A stretch of 64,000 bases of DNA, from NCBI RefSeq assembly GCF_006715635.1, contig NZ_VFNP01000001.1:1984001-2048000 (forward strand). Direction: 5' to 3'. A model generated the notes under the pieces. That model was given only the letters and a program-made list of their open reading frames with translations, made no database searches and was not told where the DNA came from. Shown here piece by piece: positions 18,274-29,642 of the stretch (positions are counted from its first letter, which is position 1; the number at the start of each line of letters is the position of its first letter). The DNA comes from Streptomyces sp. SLBN-118 (lineage in GTDB: Bacteria; Actinomycetota; Actinomycetes; Streptomycetales; Streptomycetaceae). The translations under genes and the position numbers were made by a program.

Positions 18274-18975
18274 TCAGAATTCGAAGCCGAGCTGGCCCCC
18301 GCTTTCCAGTTCGGCCGCCTCGGCGGACAGGCGCACCTTCTTGAGGTGCCGCCACTGGGGCAGCGCGTCGAGATAGGCCCACGAAAGCCGGTGGTAGGGC
18401 GTGGGCCCCAGCACCTCGAGGGCCGCCTTGTGCACGGGCGAGGGGTAGCCGGCGTTGGCGTCGAACCCGAAATCGGCGCATTCGCTGCGCAGTTCGGCCA
18501 TCAGCGCGTCCCGGTGCACTTTGGCGATCACGGAGGCGGCAGCAACCGCGACGCAGGACTGGTCCCCCTTGATGACCGTACGGACCTTCCAGGGGGAGCC
18601 GAGGTAGTCGTGCTTGCCGTCGAGGATGACGGCGTCCGGCCGGACCGGGAGCGCGTCCAGCGCACGGACGGCGGCCAGCCGAAGCGCCGCGGTCATCCCC
18701 AGTTTGTCGATCTCCTCCGGCGAGGCCTGCCCCAGGGCGTGCGCCGTGACCCACTGTTCCAGCAGCCCGGCCAGCTTGGTACGGCGCTTGGGGCTGATCA
18801 GCTTGGAATCGGTGAGACCGGCGGGTGGCCGGCGCAGTCCGGTGATCGCTGCGCACACCGTGACGGGCCCGGCCCACGCCCCGCGTCCGACCTCGTCGAC
18901 ACCAGCGACGATCTTGGCGCCGGTGGTGGCTCTGATCGAGCGCTCGACTGTGTGGGTGGGTGGTTCGTAGGGCAT
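18274..18975 (-). CDS. rnhB: Ribonuclease HII
   Basis: 233 residues from ATG at 18975. The family's acidic active-site residues are visible: [11 protein letters not shown] (Asp, Glu) at about 27-37, Asp in LDGKHDYLG and the last Asp in [11 protein letters not shown]. The SVIAKVHRD motif is present. It removes ribonucleotides and RNA primers from RNA:DNA hybrids. GRGAWAGP instead of GRGPLAGP is an actinobacterial variant. Confidence 0.93.
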   Translation of the reverse strand: MPYEPPTHTVERSIRATTGAKIVAGVDEVGRGAWAGPVTVCAAITGLRRPPAGLTDSKLISPKRRTKLAGLLEQWVTAHALGQASPEEIDKLGMTAALRLAAVRALDALPVRPDAVILDGKHDYLGSPWKVRTVIKGDQSCVAVAAASVIAKVHRDALMAELRSECADFGFDANAGYPSPVHKAALEVLGPTPYHRLSWAYLDALPQWRHLKKVRLSAEAAELESGGQLGFEF

Positions 18976-19071
18976 GGCGCCAGCAAGGTTACGCCGCCGC
19001 ACCCCACCCGCGACAACCGGATTGCAGGTGCCGCCACGGCGCCACCGCTCTCACCGGTTCCGCGCCGGCGA

Positions 19072-19698
19072 TCAGCCGCCGTGGGGACGCAGCAGCGGCA
19101 CCATCACCTGGTCGATCATCTCGGAGATGTCTTCATCGGGCCATTCGCTGCCGCACACCTTTGAGCGGTACATCATCAGGCCCGGAATCACGTCGAAGAC
19201 CAGGTCACCGGTGGCATCGGGCCGCACATCGCCCCGCGAGACACCGCGGTGCACCACCTCACGGAACAGCTGGTTGGACGGCTCCACGACCTGGCGCACG
19301 ATCACTCCGTGGAAGCGCTCGGCCGTGGAGCTGTCGCACTCGTGAAGCACCGAACGCAGGGCGAAGCCCGACCTGGAGTACATCGCGTCGCGCACGCGCC
19401 GGCAGAGCTGGAAGAGGTCCTCGCGGATGCTGCCGTGATCGGCGGCCTCGTCCAAGGCCGGCAGTCCTGCCTGCAGGGCGTCCGCGACAAGGTCCTCCTT
19501 CGACGGCCAGCGCCGGTAGACGGCCGCCTTGCCCGTCTGGGCGCCCGCGGCGACGCCTTCCATGGTGAGCCCGCTCCAGCCGACCGTACTCAGCTGTTCC
19601 AGAGCGGCCTCGAGGATCGCGCGTTCCAGCACGGGTCCTCGGCGGCGCAACGAGACCGGGGGTGTCTCGGTGGCGCCGGTGCAGCGCGAATTGCCCAT
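19072..19698 (-). CDS. TetR-family repressor of the adjacent efflux pump
   Basis: 208 residues, start at the second ATG (19698), with GGAGAG eight bases upstream. The N-terminal helix-turn-helix is at about 28-75 (LEAALEQLSTVGWSGLTMEG, VYRRWPSKEDLV), followed by a TetR_C ligand domain. It is divergent from the MFS transporter, and two identical-type operators lie between them, so it very likely represses both genes and is released by a pump substrate. Confidence 0.92.
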   Translation of the reverse strand: MGNSRCTGATETPPVSLRRRGPVLERAILEAALEQLSTVGWSGLTMEGVAAGAQTGKAAVYRRWPSKEDLVADALQAGLPALDEAADHGSIREDLFQLCRRVRDAMYSRSGFALRSVLHECDSSTAERFHGVIVRQVVEPSNQLFREVVHRGVSRGDVRPDATGDLVFDVIPGLMMYRSKVCGSEWPDEDISEMIDQVMVPLLRPHGG

Positions 19699-19727
19699 CT
19701 TCATCTCTCCGTTGGGGACAGGAGTTC

Positions 19728-19747
19728 AGTGAACGCTTGCGTTCACT
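19728..19747. promoter_or_regulatory. TetR operator 1
   Basis: AGTGAACG-N4-CGTTCACT, extended to perfect 12-base arms (19725-19750). It lies 30 bp before the repressor start. Confidence 0.8.
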
Positions 19748-19772
19748 GAAGGGGACTCTCTACGGTTGATGC

Positions 19773-19792
19773 AGTGAACGGCTACGTTCACT
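19773..19792. promoter_or_regulatory. TetR operator 2
   Basis: A second AGTGAACG-N4-CGTTCACT, identical in both arms to operator 1, with centres 45 bp apart; 23 bp before the transporter start. Confidence 0.8.
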
Positions 19793-19814
19793 AACTCACT
19801 TGTGGGGGACCATA

Positions 19815-21371
19815 GTGACAACCTCTCAGTTGACTGCTCCAGCCAAGCCGGGAGCTGCCCGTAGACAGGGACGCCCCGGGATCGCCCTCGCCGTCATCGC
19901 CGCCCTGCAGCTCATGGTGGTCCTCGACACGACGATTGTGAATATCGCTCTACCTCACATCCAAGGAGCGCTCGATTTCACCACGACCCAGCTCTCCTGG
20001 GTGGTCAATGCCTACACCCTCACCTTCGGCGGGCTGTTGCTGCTCGGGGGCCGGGCGGGCGACATTCTCGGCAGGCGGCGGGTGTTCGTCTTCGGCGTGC
20101 TGCTCTTCACCTTTGCCTCGCTGCTGTGCGGCGTCGCGCAGGAGCCCTGGCAGATGCTCGCGGCCCGCGCCCTGCAGGGCGTCGGCGGCGCCATCGCGTC
20201 ACCCACTGCGCTCGCACTCATCACCACCACTTTCCGCGAGGGCCCCGAGCGCAACCGGGCGTTCGGCATCTTCGCGGCAGTCTCGGCCAGTGGCGCGGCC
20301 ATCGGCCTGCTCGCCGGCGGCATGCTCACCGAGTGGCTGAACTGGCGCTGGGTGTTCTATGTCAACCTGCCGATCGGCATCCTGATAGCCGTGCTCGCAC
20401 CGATGTTCATCAATGAGTCCGAGCGGCACTCCGGCCGGTTCGACATCGCGGGCGCGCTGACCTCGACCGCGGGAATGGCTTCCCTGGTCTACGGCTTCAT
20501 CCGGGCCGCCGAGGACGGCTGGGGCGATCGGCTCACCCTCGGCGCCTTCGGGGCGGCGGTCGTGCTGCTCACGGCGTTCGTACTGACCGAGCGGCGAGCA
20601 AAGGAACCGATCACTCCGCTGCGGATGTTCGCCGACCGCAACCGTTCAGGTACGTATCTGATCATGATGAGCCTCGCCGCGGCGATGTTCGGCATGTTCT
20701 TCTTCATCGTCCTGTTCGTGCAGAACGTGCTGGACTACAGCCCGATCACCTCAGGTCTGGCGTTCCTGCCGGTCACGGTGATGATCGTGACCGCCGCCGG
20801 TATCTCGTCCAAGCTGCTGCCGGTGCTCGGGCCCAAGCCCTTCCTGGCCGCGGGCGCGGTGCTCACGGGGAGCGGCATGGCATGGCTGACGCTGCTCGAC
20901 CCGGGCAGCTCATATCTGGGCGGGGTTCTGGGGCCGATGCTCCTGTTCGGATTCGGCATGGGACTGGTCTTCGTGACGGCGACGCTCACAGCGGTCTCGG
21001 GCGTCGCTCAGCACGAGTCGGGTGCGGCCTCCAGTCTGCTCAACGCCACGCAGATGGTGGGTGGTTCCCTCGGACTGTCGATTCTCATGACCGTCTTCAG
21101 CACCGCCAGCCGCGAGGAGGCGGAACGCCAGATCCCGCACTTCCTCGCGGATGCGACAGCGGCCCAGAAGGAAGCCTTCGCCAGGACGCACGAGCTGCCG
21201 CCGCCGTGGGGCCACCAGGTGCTCGCGGAAGGCATCGCGACGGCGTTCTGGGCAGGAGTCGGACTGGTCGGACTCGCGGTGCTGACCGCGGTGTTCGTCA
21301 TCCGGGTGCGCAAGAGCGATCTGGAAGCGCTCAGCGGGGCGGTCGGCGCGGGCGGCGGCCACGCGGCGTAG
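19815..21371 (+). CDS. MFS multidrug efflux transporter, DHA2 (14-helix) family
   Basis: 518 residues from GTG at 19815 (GGGGGACCATA upstream); an earlier TTG is less likely. The first helix has LDTTIVNIALPHI, the signature of 14-TMS drug:H+ antiporters (EmrB/QacA/LfrA). The A-loop has GGRAGDILGRRRVF. Motif C-like RALQGVGGAIASPTAL is also present. Fourteen hydrophobic segments can be counted. It exports toxic hydrophobic compounds using the proton gradient. Its control by the divergent TetR gene is strongly suggested by the paired operators. Confidence 0.93.
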   Translation: MTTSQLTAPAKPGAARRQGRPGIALAVIAALQLMVVLDTTIVNIALPHIQGALDFTTTQLSWVVNAYTLTFGGLLLLGGRAGDILGRRRVFVFGVLLFTFASLLCGVAQEPWQMLAARALQGVGGAIASPTALALITTTFREGPERNRAFGIFAAVSASGAAIGLLAGGMLTEWLNWRWVFYVNLPIGILIAVLAPMFINESERHSGRFDIAGALTSTAGMASLVYGFIRAAEDGWGDRLTLGAFGAAVVLLTAFVLTERRAKEPITPLRMFADRNRSGTYLIMMSLAAAMFGMFFFIVLFVQNVLDYSPITSGLAFLPVTVMIVTAAGISSKLLPVLGPKPFLAAGAVLTGSGMAWLTLLDPGSSYLGGVLGPMLLFGFGMGLVFVTATLTAVSGVAQHESGAASSLLNATQMVGGSLGLSILMTVFSTASREEAERQIPHFLADATAAQKEAFARTHELPPPWGHQVLAEGIATAFWAGVGLVGLAVLTAVFVIRVRKSDLEALSGAVGAGGGHAA

Positions 21372-21507
21372 TGCCGCCGCAAACGGGGCCGCCGCGCAGG
21401 TGCCGCCGCGCAGATCCGAGGGTACGGGCCGACCACGGGGGTACGGCCCGTGCCTCACCCTGCGCCGTGTCCCCGGTGTACGAGACGACCAGTCGGGCGT
21501 CAGCGGC

Positions 21508-22416
21508 TCACAGCGCCTGCCGCGGCGGCACCCACTCCGGCAGCCGCTCGGTCCGCTCCACCCAGGCAGCCGGCGGCTGTCCCGACTTGCCCGCGGCGAT
21601 CACTCCGCAGGCGATGGCGCAGGTCGTGTCAACATCTCCGCCCACCTGGGCTGTCGTCCAGAAAGCGCGCTCGAAGTCACCGAGCGAGCGAGCCGCCGAC
21701 CACAGCGCGAACGGAACGGTGTCATGGGCACTCGTGCGCCGACCGCTGCCGAGGACCGCGGCGACCGTCCCCGCATCGTGATAGTCGAGCATGTCCCGCG
21801 CCCGGCGAAGACCTGCTCCCACGGCGCTGCGCGGTACCAGCGCGATCACGCCGTCGAGCAGGTCCTCGGCCGTCGGCGGCCCGGCCGCACCGGCGGCCAG
21901 TGCTGCGGCGGCCGCCACGGCCATCGCACCGACCACGGCCTCCCGGTGCTGGTGCGTGGTGTACGAGGAGATCTCCGCCTGGTGGGTGGCCTGCTCGGGA
22001 TCGTCGGCGTACCAGGCTCCGAGGGGCGAGATGCGCATCGCGGAACCGTTGCCCCAGGACCCCTGGCCCTTGAAGAGCGCGGCGGCGAGTTCACGCCAGT
22101 CGCCGCCCTCCCTGATCAGCCGGAGCATACGGTTGACGGCAGGGCCATAACCTCGGTCGAAGTCATGGTGCTCGGCGAAGGACTGGGCGAGTGCGTCCTG
22201 GTCCACCCGGTCATAGGCCGCCAGCACGGACAGCACCGAGCAGGCCATCTCGGTGTCGTCCGTCCACTGCCAGATGCCCGGCGGAAGGGCACGCTGTTTC
22301 AACAAGGGATAGTTCGAGGGTACGAAGAACTGGGAGCCCAGGGCGTCTCCCACGGACAGTCCGCGCAGGCTGTCCAGGGCGCGTTCGAAACGCCGGTCGC
22401 GAGAGGAATCGGTCAT
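21508..22416 (-). CDS. ADP-ribosylglycohydrolase family protein
   Basis: 302 residues. The two metal-binding signatures of the DraG/ARH fold are present: WTDDTEMA near residue 50 and GGDVDTTCAIACG near 265. GSMR-like GSAMRISPLG is in the centre. Such enzymes remove ADP-ribose from proteins or nucleic acid using two Mg ions. No ADP-ribosyltransferase partner lies nearby. It is 12 bp upstream, in map terms, of the histidine phosphatase gene, on the same strand. Confidence 0.9.
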   Translation of the reverse strand: MTDSSRDRRFERALDSLRGLSVGDALGSQFFVPSNYPLLKQRALPPGIWQWTDDTEMACSVLSVLAAYDRVDQDALAQSFAEHHDFDRGYGPAVNRMLRLIREGGDWRELAAALFKGQGSWGNGSAMRISPLGAWYADDPEQATHQAEISSYTTHQHREAVVGAMAVAAAAALAAGAAGPPTAEDLLDGVIALVPRSAVGAGLRRARDMLDYHDAGTVAAVLGSGRRTSAHDTVPFALWSAARSLGDFERAFWTTAQVGGDVDTTCAIACGVIAAGKSGQPPAAWVERTERLPEWVPPRQAL

Positions 22417-22428
22417 CTTCCTGCCACT

Positions 22429-23088
22429 CTAGCCGGTGACGCCGTAGGGCTCGGGGGTGCGCCACCGTTCGAAGGGCCGGTCAAGGGTGTAGCGGCCGTC
22501 CTTGCCGAGCTGCAGAATCCTGGTCTCGGCGTTGTCCGGATTGGAGAGGGATTCGAAGTCCGCGACCGACCAGTGGAACCAGCGCATGCAGAACAGCCGC
22601 ATGGTCAGTCCATGCGTCACCAGGAGAACGTTCGACGGATGATCCGGCGACTCGAAGCTCCGGTACAGGCTCTCCAGGAACGCCCCGACCCGGTCGTAGA
22701 CATCCGCTCCCGACTCCCCCTGGGCGAAGCGGTAGAAGAAGTGCCCATAGGCGTCGCGGTAGGCCTTCTGCAGCCGGACGTCCTCGCGGTCCTGCCAGTT
22801 CCCCCAGTCCTGCTCGCGAAGCCGCGGCTCCTCCCTGACTCGCACCAGCTCCGGGTCGAGGGCAAAGGCGCGGAAGGTCTCATGGGTACGGCGGTAGGGC
22901 GAGACGTAGACGCTGACGCGCTCGCGTCCGAACAGCTCACGAAGCCGCGCGCCCGTCTCCTCGGCCTGCCTCCAGCCGGTCGCGGTCAGCCGCAGCGCAT
23001 GGTCGGGCTCGCGCTCGTACACGGTGTCATCGGCGTTTCCCTCCGACTCACCGTGCCGGACGAGAACGATGCGTTGCGGTCGTGCCAT
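22429..23088 (-). CDS. Histidine phosphatase (phosphoglycerate mutase-like)
   Basis: 219 residues from ATG at 23088. The catalytic RHG motif is in LVRHGESEGN at 9-18 and the second catalytic His in LLVTHGLTMR. Two Arg residues bind phosphate (SPYRRTHET). It lacks the sequence features of true glycolytic dPGM and fits the broad-specificity phosphatase group. The start has no ribosome site, and TACTGT lies seven bases upstream, so the mRNA may be leaderless. It is followed by the ARH gene after 12 bp, probably one operon. Confidence 0.9.
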   Translation of the reverse strand: MARPQRIVLVRHGESEGNADDTVYEREPDHALRLTATGWRQAEETGARLRELFGRERVSVYVSPYRRTHETFRAFALDPELVRVREEPRLREQDWGNWQDREDVRLQKAYRDAYGHFFYRFAQGESGADVYDRVGAFLESLYRSFESPDHPSNVLLVTHGLTMRLFCMRWFHWSVADFESLSNPDNAETRILQLGKDGRYTLDRPFERWRTPEPYGVTG

Positions 23089-23179
23089 GTCACGACAGTA
23101 GATCGGTCCGGACTCGGCCGAGCAGTCGGGGCGGGTCCGACCGGCGTATCGGGCCGGTGAAGGGGCGCGGCGGTCGGGT

Positions 23180-23785
23180 TCAGACCGTCCAGGACGGTTC
23201 GAGCTGCACGACATCACCGGCGAGCGCAGCGACATCCGCCTCGGTCTGCGCACGCAGCAGGAGCCGCTCGACCCGCTCTCTGCGGTACTTCCCGTGCTCC
23301 GCCGCCGACTGCCACATGGACATCACCAGGAACTCGCTCCCCGGCGCCTCCCCGAACAGCCCGCGCACCATTCCCGGCGACCCGGCCATCGCCGGGTTCC
23401 ACACCTTCTCCTGCATCAGCGCGTAGTGCTCGACCCGGTCTTCGCGCACCCGGCAGTGTGCGACCCGTATGACATCGGCGTCCGTGAACCGCGGCTCGAA
23501 CCCGGTCTTCACATCGAAGCGATAGTCGAAGATCTTGGCCTGTTTGTCCTTGTACGTTCCTGTCTGCCCGGACGCCAGTCGGTCATGGGAGCGCGCCATG
23601 AACGAGTCGTAGAACGCCCGGCTCTCCCAGAAGGCAAAGACATGCGCGACATGCGGCCGCCCTTTGCTCCACCCGCCGCCCTGTCCCCGGAATCCCGGCT
23701 CACCCAGCAGCCCCGCCCACTTCCGCTGCCCCCGCTCGAACCCACGACGGTCCACGACGGTGCAGCGAATCCACTTGACCAGCAC
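23180..23785 (-). CDS. YdbC-type (DUF4937) protein with two dimeric alpha-beta-barrel-like halves
   Basis: 201 residues. The N-terminal half (MLVKWIRCTVVDRRGFERGQ) and the C-terminal half (VIRVAHCRVREDRVEHYALM) both begin with a strand followed by a helix and end in a Trp-containing strand (HVFAFWESRAFYD and LVMSMWQSAAEH). This is an internal duplication of a ferredoxin-like fold of the antibiotic monooxygenase superfamily. The family is DUF4937/YdbC, function unknown. It lies upstream of the phosphatase on the same strand. Confidence 0.8.
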   Translation of the reverse strand: MLVKWIRCTVVDRRGFERGQRKWAGLLGEPGFRGQGGGWSKGRPHVAHVFAFWESRAFYDSFMARSHDRLASGQTGTYKDKQAKIFDYRFDVKTGFEPRFTDADVIRVAHCRVREDRVEHYALMQEKVWNPAMAGSPGMVRGLFGEAPGSEFLVMSMWQSAAEHGKYRRERVERLLLRAQTEADVAALAGDVVQLEPSWTV

Positions 23786-23951
23786 CGCGCCATCGTACGG
23801 CGCAGAACGTGGCCCCGGTCACGGTCGGGCGGAGTCCGCCCGGACCAGCACTGGCGGCCGCCCTGCGCACTCACCCCTTCGAGGGCAGCGAGCCGTGACA
23901 GCATGGTCAACCGACGCAAACCTCACGGCAGTTACGGGGAAGGGGAATCTG

Positions 23952-24473
23952 GTGAGCAGTATCAACAAGGGGGTTCAGAAGGCTGAGGTGGACCTCCGAT
24001 GGGATCCGAGTCCGCTGGGTGAACCGGCGCATGATCTCGACATCGTCGCCGCGACGTACCGGGCGGACGGGCCGCACGGTGAACCGGCCTACGTCGTCCA
24101 CTTCGACAGCCGGTCACCGGATGGCACCATCATCCTGACCAGGGACAGCAAGACCGGTCAGGGCTTCGGCGCGGACGAGGTCATGACGCTCGAGTTCGAC
24201 CGGCTGGCTGCCACGTATGCCCGGGTCGTCGTCGGAGTGGTCATCCAGCAGCGGGACGGACGCCGGGTGTTCGCCGACATAGCGAACCCCCTCGTCCGCA
24301 TCCTCGAAGGCCACACCGAGCTGGGCCAGAACGACTTCGCAGCCGTCTCGGGATCCACCGCGGCAGTAGTGGGCGAGTTCGTCCGGGGCGAGGCGGGCGA
24401 GTGGCAATTCCACGAAACTGTCCGCGGTTTCGACGCCGACCCTCAGTCCTTCGTCGAGCTGATGGGCAGCTGA
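23952..24473 (+). CDS. TerD-family (tellurite resistance/stress) protein
   Basis: 173 residues from GTG at 23952, preceded by GGGGAATCTG. It has the TerD beta-sandwich pattern: KAEVDLRWDPSPLG, DLDIVAATY, DGTIILTRDS and the terminal FHETVRGFDADPQSFVEL. The Asp residues of the calcium loops are partly retained. TerD domain proteins bind Ca2+ and function in stress and differentiation in Streptomyces. It stands alone here, not in a ter operon, and is convergent with nrdJ. Confidence 0.88.
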   Translation: MSSINKGVQKAEVDLRWDPSPLGEPAHDLDIVAATYRADGPHGEPAYVVHFDSRSPDGTIILTRDSKTGQGFGADEVMTLEFDRLAATYARVVVGVVIQQRDGRRVFADIANPLVRILEGHTELGQNDFAAVSGSTAAVVGEFVRGEAGEWQFHETVRGFDADPQSFVELMGS

Positions 24474-24490
24474 TCAGCAGCGGGGAAGAA

Positions 24491-24528
24491 GGGAGGGGCA
24501 CCCGGCACGAAGGCCGGACGCCCCTCCC
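24491..24528. terminator. Bidirectional terminator between terD-like gene and nrdJ
   Basis: Arms GGGAGGGGC (24491-24499) and GCCCCTCCC (24520-24528), between two convergent stops. Confidence 0.8.
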
Positions 24529-24545
24529 TCCCGTTCACTGCGCCG

Positions 24546-27443
<2,898 letters not shown>

Positions 27444-27615
27444 GCCGCCTCCCATACATGGGCAAAAACGCCCTGAAGTGCCCAGTTCTTCCCGTGGCAC
27501 AGTTCTGTGTCTGATGCCCCGGGCGCCGCTCACAGCGCCCGTGACAGGTCTTTTGCCGCTCTGCCGGCGATCGGCGGGCCACCGGGGCGGGCCGAACCGC
27601 TCAGCCAGGTCTTGC

Positions 27616-28128
27616 TCAGTCGGCGGCGGTGGCGGGCACGGGGACCTCACAGGTCTCGCCGCTCCCGCATTTCTCTGCGGGAGGCCGGTGTTCGCGAAGT
27701 TCCGCGATGGCGGCCTCGAAGTCTTCGAGTGAGTCGAAAGCCCGGTACACGGACGCGAAGCGCAGGTACGCGACGAGGTCGAGTTCCTGCAGGGGGCCGA
27801 GTATGGCCAGACCCACGTCGTGGGTGGTCAGCTCGGCACTGCCAGTGGCGCGCACCGCTTCCTCGACCCGCTGGCCGAGCTTGGCGAGGGCGTCCTCGGT
27901 GACCGGCCGCCCCTGGCACGCCTTGCGCACGCCGGAGATGACCTTCGTACGGCTGAAGGGCTCGGTCACGCCGCTGCGCTTGATCACCATCAGCGAGGCG
28001 GTTTCCACCGTCGTGAAGCGGCGGGAGCAGTCAGGACACTGCCGGCGGCGCCGGATCGACGTTCCGTCGTCGGTGGTGCGACTGTCGACGACACGGCTGT
28101 CGGGGTGCCTGCAGAAGGGGCAGTGCAT
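27616..28128 (-). CDS. nrdR: Ribonucleotide reductase repressor NrdR
   Basis: 170 residues from ATG at 28128 (an in-frame ATG lies three codons earlier). The N-terminal zinc ribbon has CPFC at 3-6 and CPDC at about 34-37. It is followed by an ATP-cone ([19 protein letters not shown]) that senses ATP/dATP. The last 20 residues are Glu/Pro-rich with two extra cysteines. NrdR binds paired boxes upstream of ribonucleotide reductase genes; a fitting pair lies at 28241-28287. Confidence 0.96.
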   Translation of the reverse strand: MHCPFCRHPDSRVVDSRTTDDGTSIRRRRQCPDCSRRFTTVETASLMVIKRSGVTEPFSRTKVISGVRKACQGRPVTEDALAKLGQRVEEAVRATGSAELTTHDVGLAILGPLQELDLVAYLRFASVYRAFDSLEDFEAAIAELREHRPPAEKCGSGETCEVPVPATAAD

Positions 28129-28240
28129 GGCTCCCAACCCCCTCCTTCACAGCATGACTGAATAGCCCCGACAGGCTGGCCGAAGCCCTTCGAAGCAGCC
28201 CCAAGCATAGGCGATGGCCGAGGTCTTGTAGGACCGGGGA

Positions 28241-28256
28241 CCACAACTTCTGGGCT
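28241..28256. promoter_or_regulatory. NrdR box, copy near the gene
   Basis: CCACAACTTCTGGGCT; 12 of 16 bases agree with the second box. The spacing between box starts is 31 bp. Confidence 0.6.
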
Positions 28257-28271
28257 GCGGACACAATCCAA

Positions 28272-28287
28272 CCACTAGATCTGGGGT
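28272..28287. promoter_or_regulatory. NrdR box, distal copy
   Basis: CCACTAGATCTGGGGT, close to the NrdR consensus ACACWATATATWGTGT (11 of 16). It lies 31 bp from the proximal box, three helical turns, as in other NrdR-regulated promoters. Confidence 0.65.
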
Positions 28288-28680
28288 TCGGCCGCTTTTT
28301 CTGCTGTCAGCGCGTGTCGCGCGGCTCCGCCTGTACACAGCAGGCGTACGGGTGGTGACACCGCGCCATCGAAGCGGCAGGACCGGCCGGGCACCGACGC
28401 GGCACGCGGCACGGACGGGTACGGACGGGCCGGGACGGGCACGAAAATGTGGCGCGCACGCCGGCTGGGACCGGCCGCGAGATCCACGAGATTACGGGAA
28501 TCGCGCGGCTCCGTGGATTCCGGGGCCCCGAGTGCAAGACTGGGAATCACCCGGTAGCACCCCGCTCCACCGCGTACCGGCGGTGGAGGGTTACCGTAAT
28601 GGCCCGAATTGCCTGACGGCCCGATCGTTCGCACATACACCCAGCCCGGAGCTCATGTAAGGCAATCTGCGATTTTTCAC
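28288..28680. other. 393-bp non-coding stretch between nrdR and lexA control sites
   Basis: No convincing coding frame. One inverted repeat, ATCCACG and CGTGGAT, spans about 28480-28520. A cobalamin riboswitch was sought, since nrdJ needs B12, but the conserved B12 box was not found. Confidence 0.5.
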
Positions 28681-28696
28681 TCGAACGTGTGTTTGG
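28681..28696 (+). promoter_or_regulatory. LexA (SOS) box
   Basis: TCGAACGTGTGTTTGG matches the actinobacterial LexA box TCGAAC-N4-GTTCGA in 10 of 12 defined bases. It is 62 bp before lexA, indicating autoregulation. Confidence 0.8.
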
Positions 28697-28757
28697 CGCA
28701 ACCTTTCGAAACCCACTACCGTTGTCCAGCTAGGGAGACCATTCGAGAGGGGCCGAC

Positions 28758-29543
28758 GTGACCACCACCGCAGACAGTGCCACCATCACTGCCCAGGACC
28801 GCTCCCAGAACCGATTCGAGCCGGTGCATGCCATGAATGACGCAGCCACGACACCCGAGGGGCCCAAGCCCACGCGTTCGCTGCCCGGCCGACCTCCAGG
28901 GATCCGGGCCGACAGCTCCGGTCTCACGGATCGGCAGCGGCGCGTCATCGAGGTGATCCGTGACTCCGTACAGCGTCGGGGATACCCGCCGTCGATGCGT
29001 GAGATCGGCCAGGCGGTCGGGCTGTCCAGCACGTCCTCCGTGGCACACCAGCTCATGGCTCTGGAGCGCAAGGGCTTCCTGCGCCGGGACCCGCACCGCC
29101 CCAGGGCGTACGAGGTGCGCGGCTCCGACCAGCCCAGCACGCAGCCGACCGACACGACCGGCAAGCCCGCCGCCTCGTATGTGCCGCTCGTCGGCCGGAT
29201 CGCGGCCGGTGGCCCGATCCTCGCCGAAGAGTCCGTCGAGGACGTCTTCCCGCTCCCCCGCCAGCTGGTGGGTGACGGCGAGTTGTTCGTGCTGAAGGTC
29301 GTCGGCGACTCGATGATCGAGGCCGCGATCTGTGACGGCGACTGGGTGACCGTGCGCCGCCAGCCCGTCGCGGAGAACGGCGACATTGTGGCCGCGATGC
29401 TGGACGGCGAGGCCACCGTCAAGCGCTTCAAGCGGGAGAACGGCCATGTGTGGCTCCTCCCGCACAACGCGGCGTACCAGCCGATTCCCGGTGATGAGGC
29501 GACCATCCTCGGCAAGGTGGTGGCGGTGCTGCGGCGGGTGTGA
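28758..29543 (+). CDS. lexA: SOS repressor LexA
   Basis: 261 residues from GTG, AGAGGGGCCGAC upstream. A disordered N-terminus of about 50 residues, longer than in E. coli LexA, is followed by the winged helix ([33 protein letters not shown]). The autocleavage site Ala-Gly lies in RIAAGGPI, and the Ser/Lys dyad is in VGDSMIEAA and [10 protein letters not shown]. RecA filaments trigger cleavage and release DNA-damage genes. A LexA box is present upstream, and recA is also in the window. Confidence 0.97.
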   Translation: MTTTADSATITAQDRSQNRFEPVHAMNDAATTPEGPKPTRSLPGRPPGIRADSSGLTDRQRRVIEVIRDSVQRRGYPPSMREIGQAVGLSSTSSVAHQLMALERKGFLRRDPHRPRAYEVRGSDQPSTQPTDTTGKPAASYVPLVGRIAAGGPILAEESVEDVFPLPRQLVGDGELFVLKVVGDSMIEAAICDGDWVTVRRQPVAENGDIVAAMLDGEATVKRFKRENGHVWLLPHNAAYQPIPGDEATILGKVVAVLRRV

Positions 29544-29563
29544 CAGGCCCGTCGGCTCTGACC

Positions 29564-29596
29564 GGCCCCGGGACCCACTGCGCCGGTCCCGGGGCC
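29564..29596. terminator. Bidirectional terminator lexA/DinG-type helicase
   Basis: Perfect 12-base arms GGCCCCGGGACC and GGTCCCGGGGCC between convergent genes. Confidence 0.8.
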
Positions 29597-29642
29597 CAGT
29601 TGTTCCTGCCCGCGGTCGTTGCACCCAACTGCCGACCGCGTC

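Noticed and set aside
28129..28680. Cobalamin riboswitch upstream of nrdR-nrdJ
   Set aside because: No B12-box core was found; NrdR boxes account for the regulation seen.
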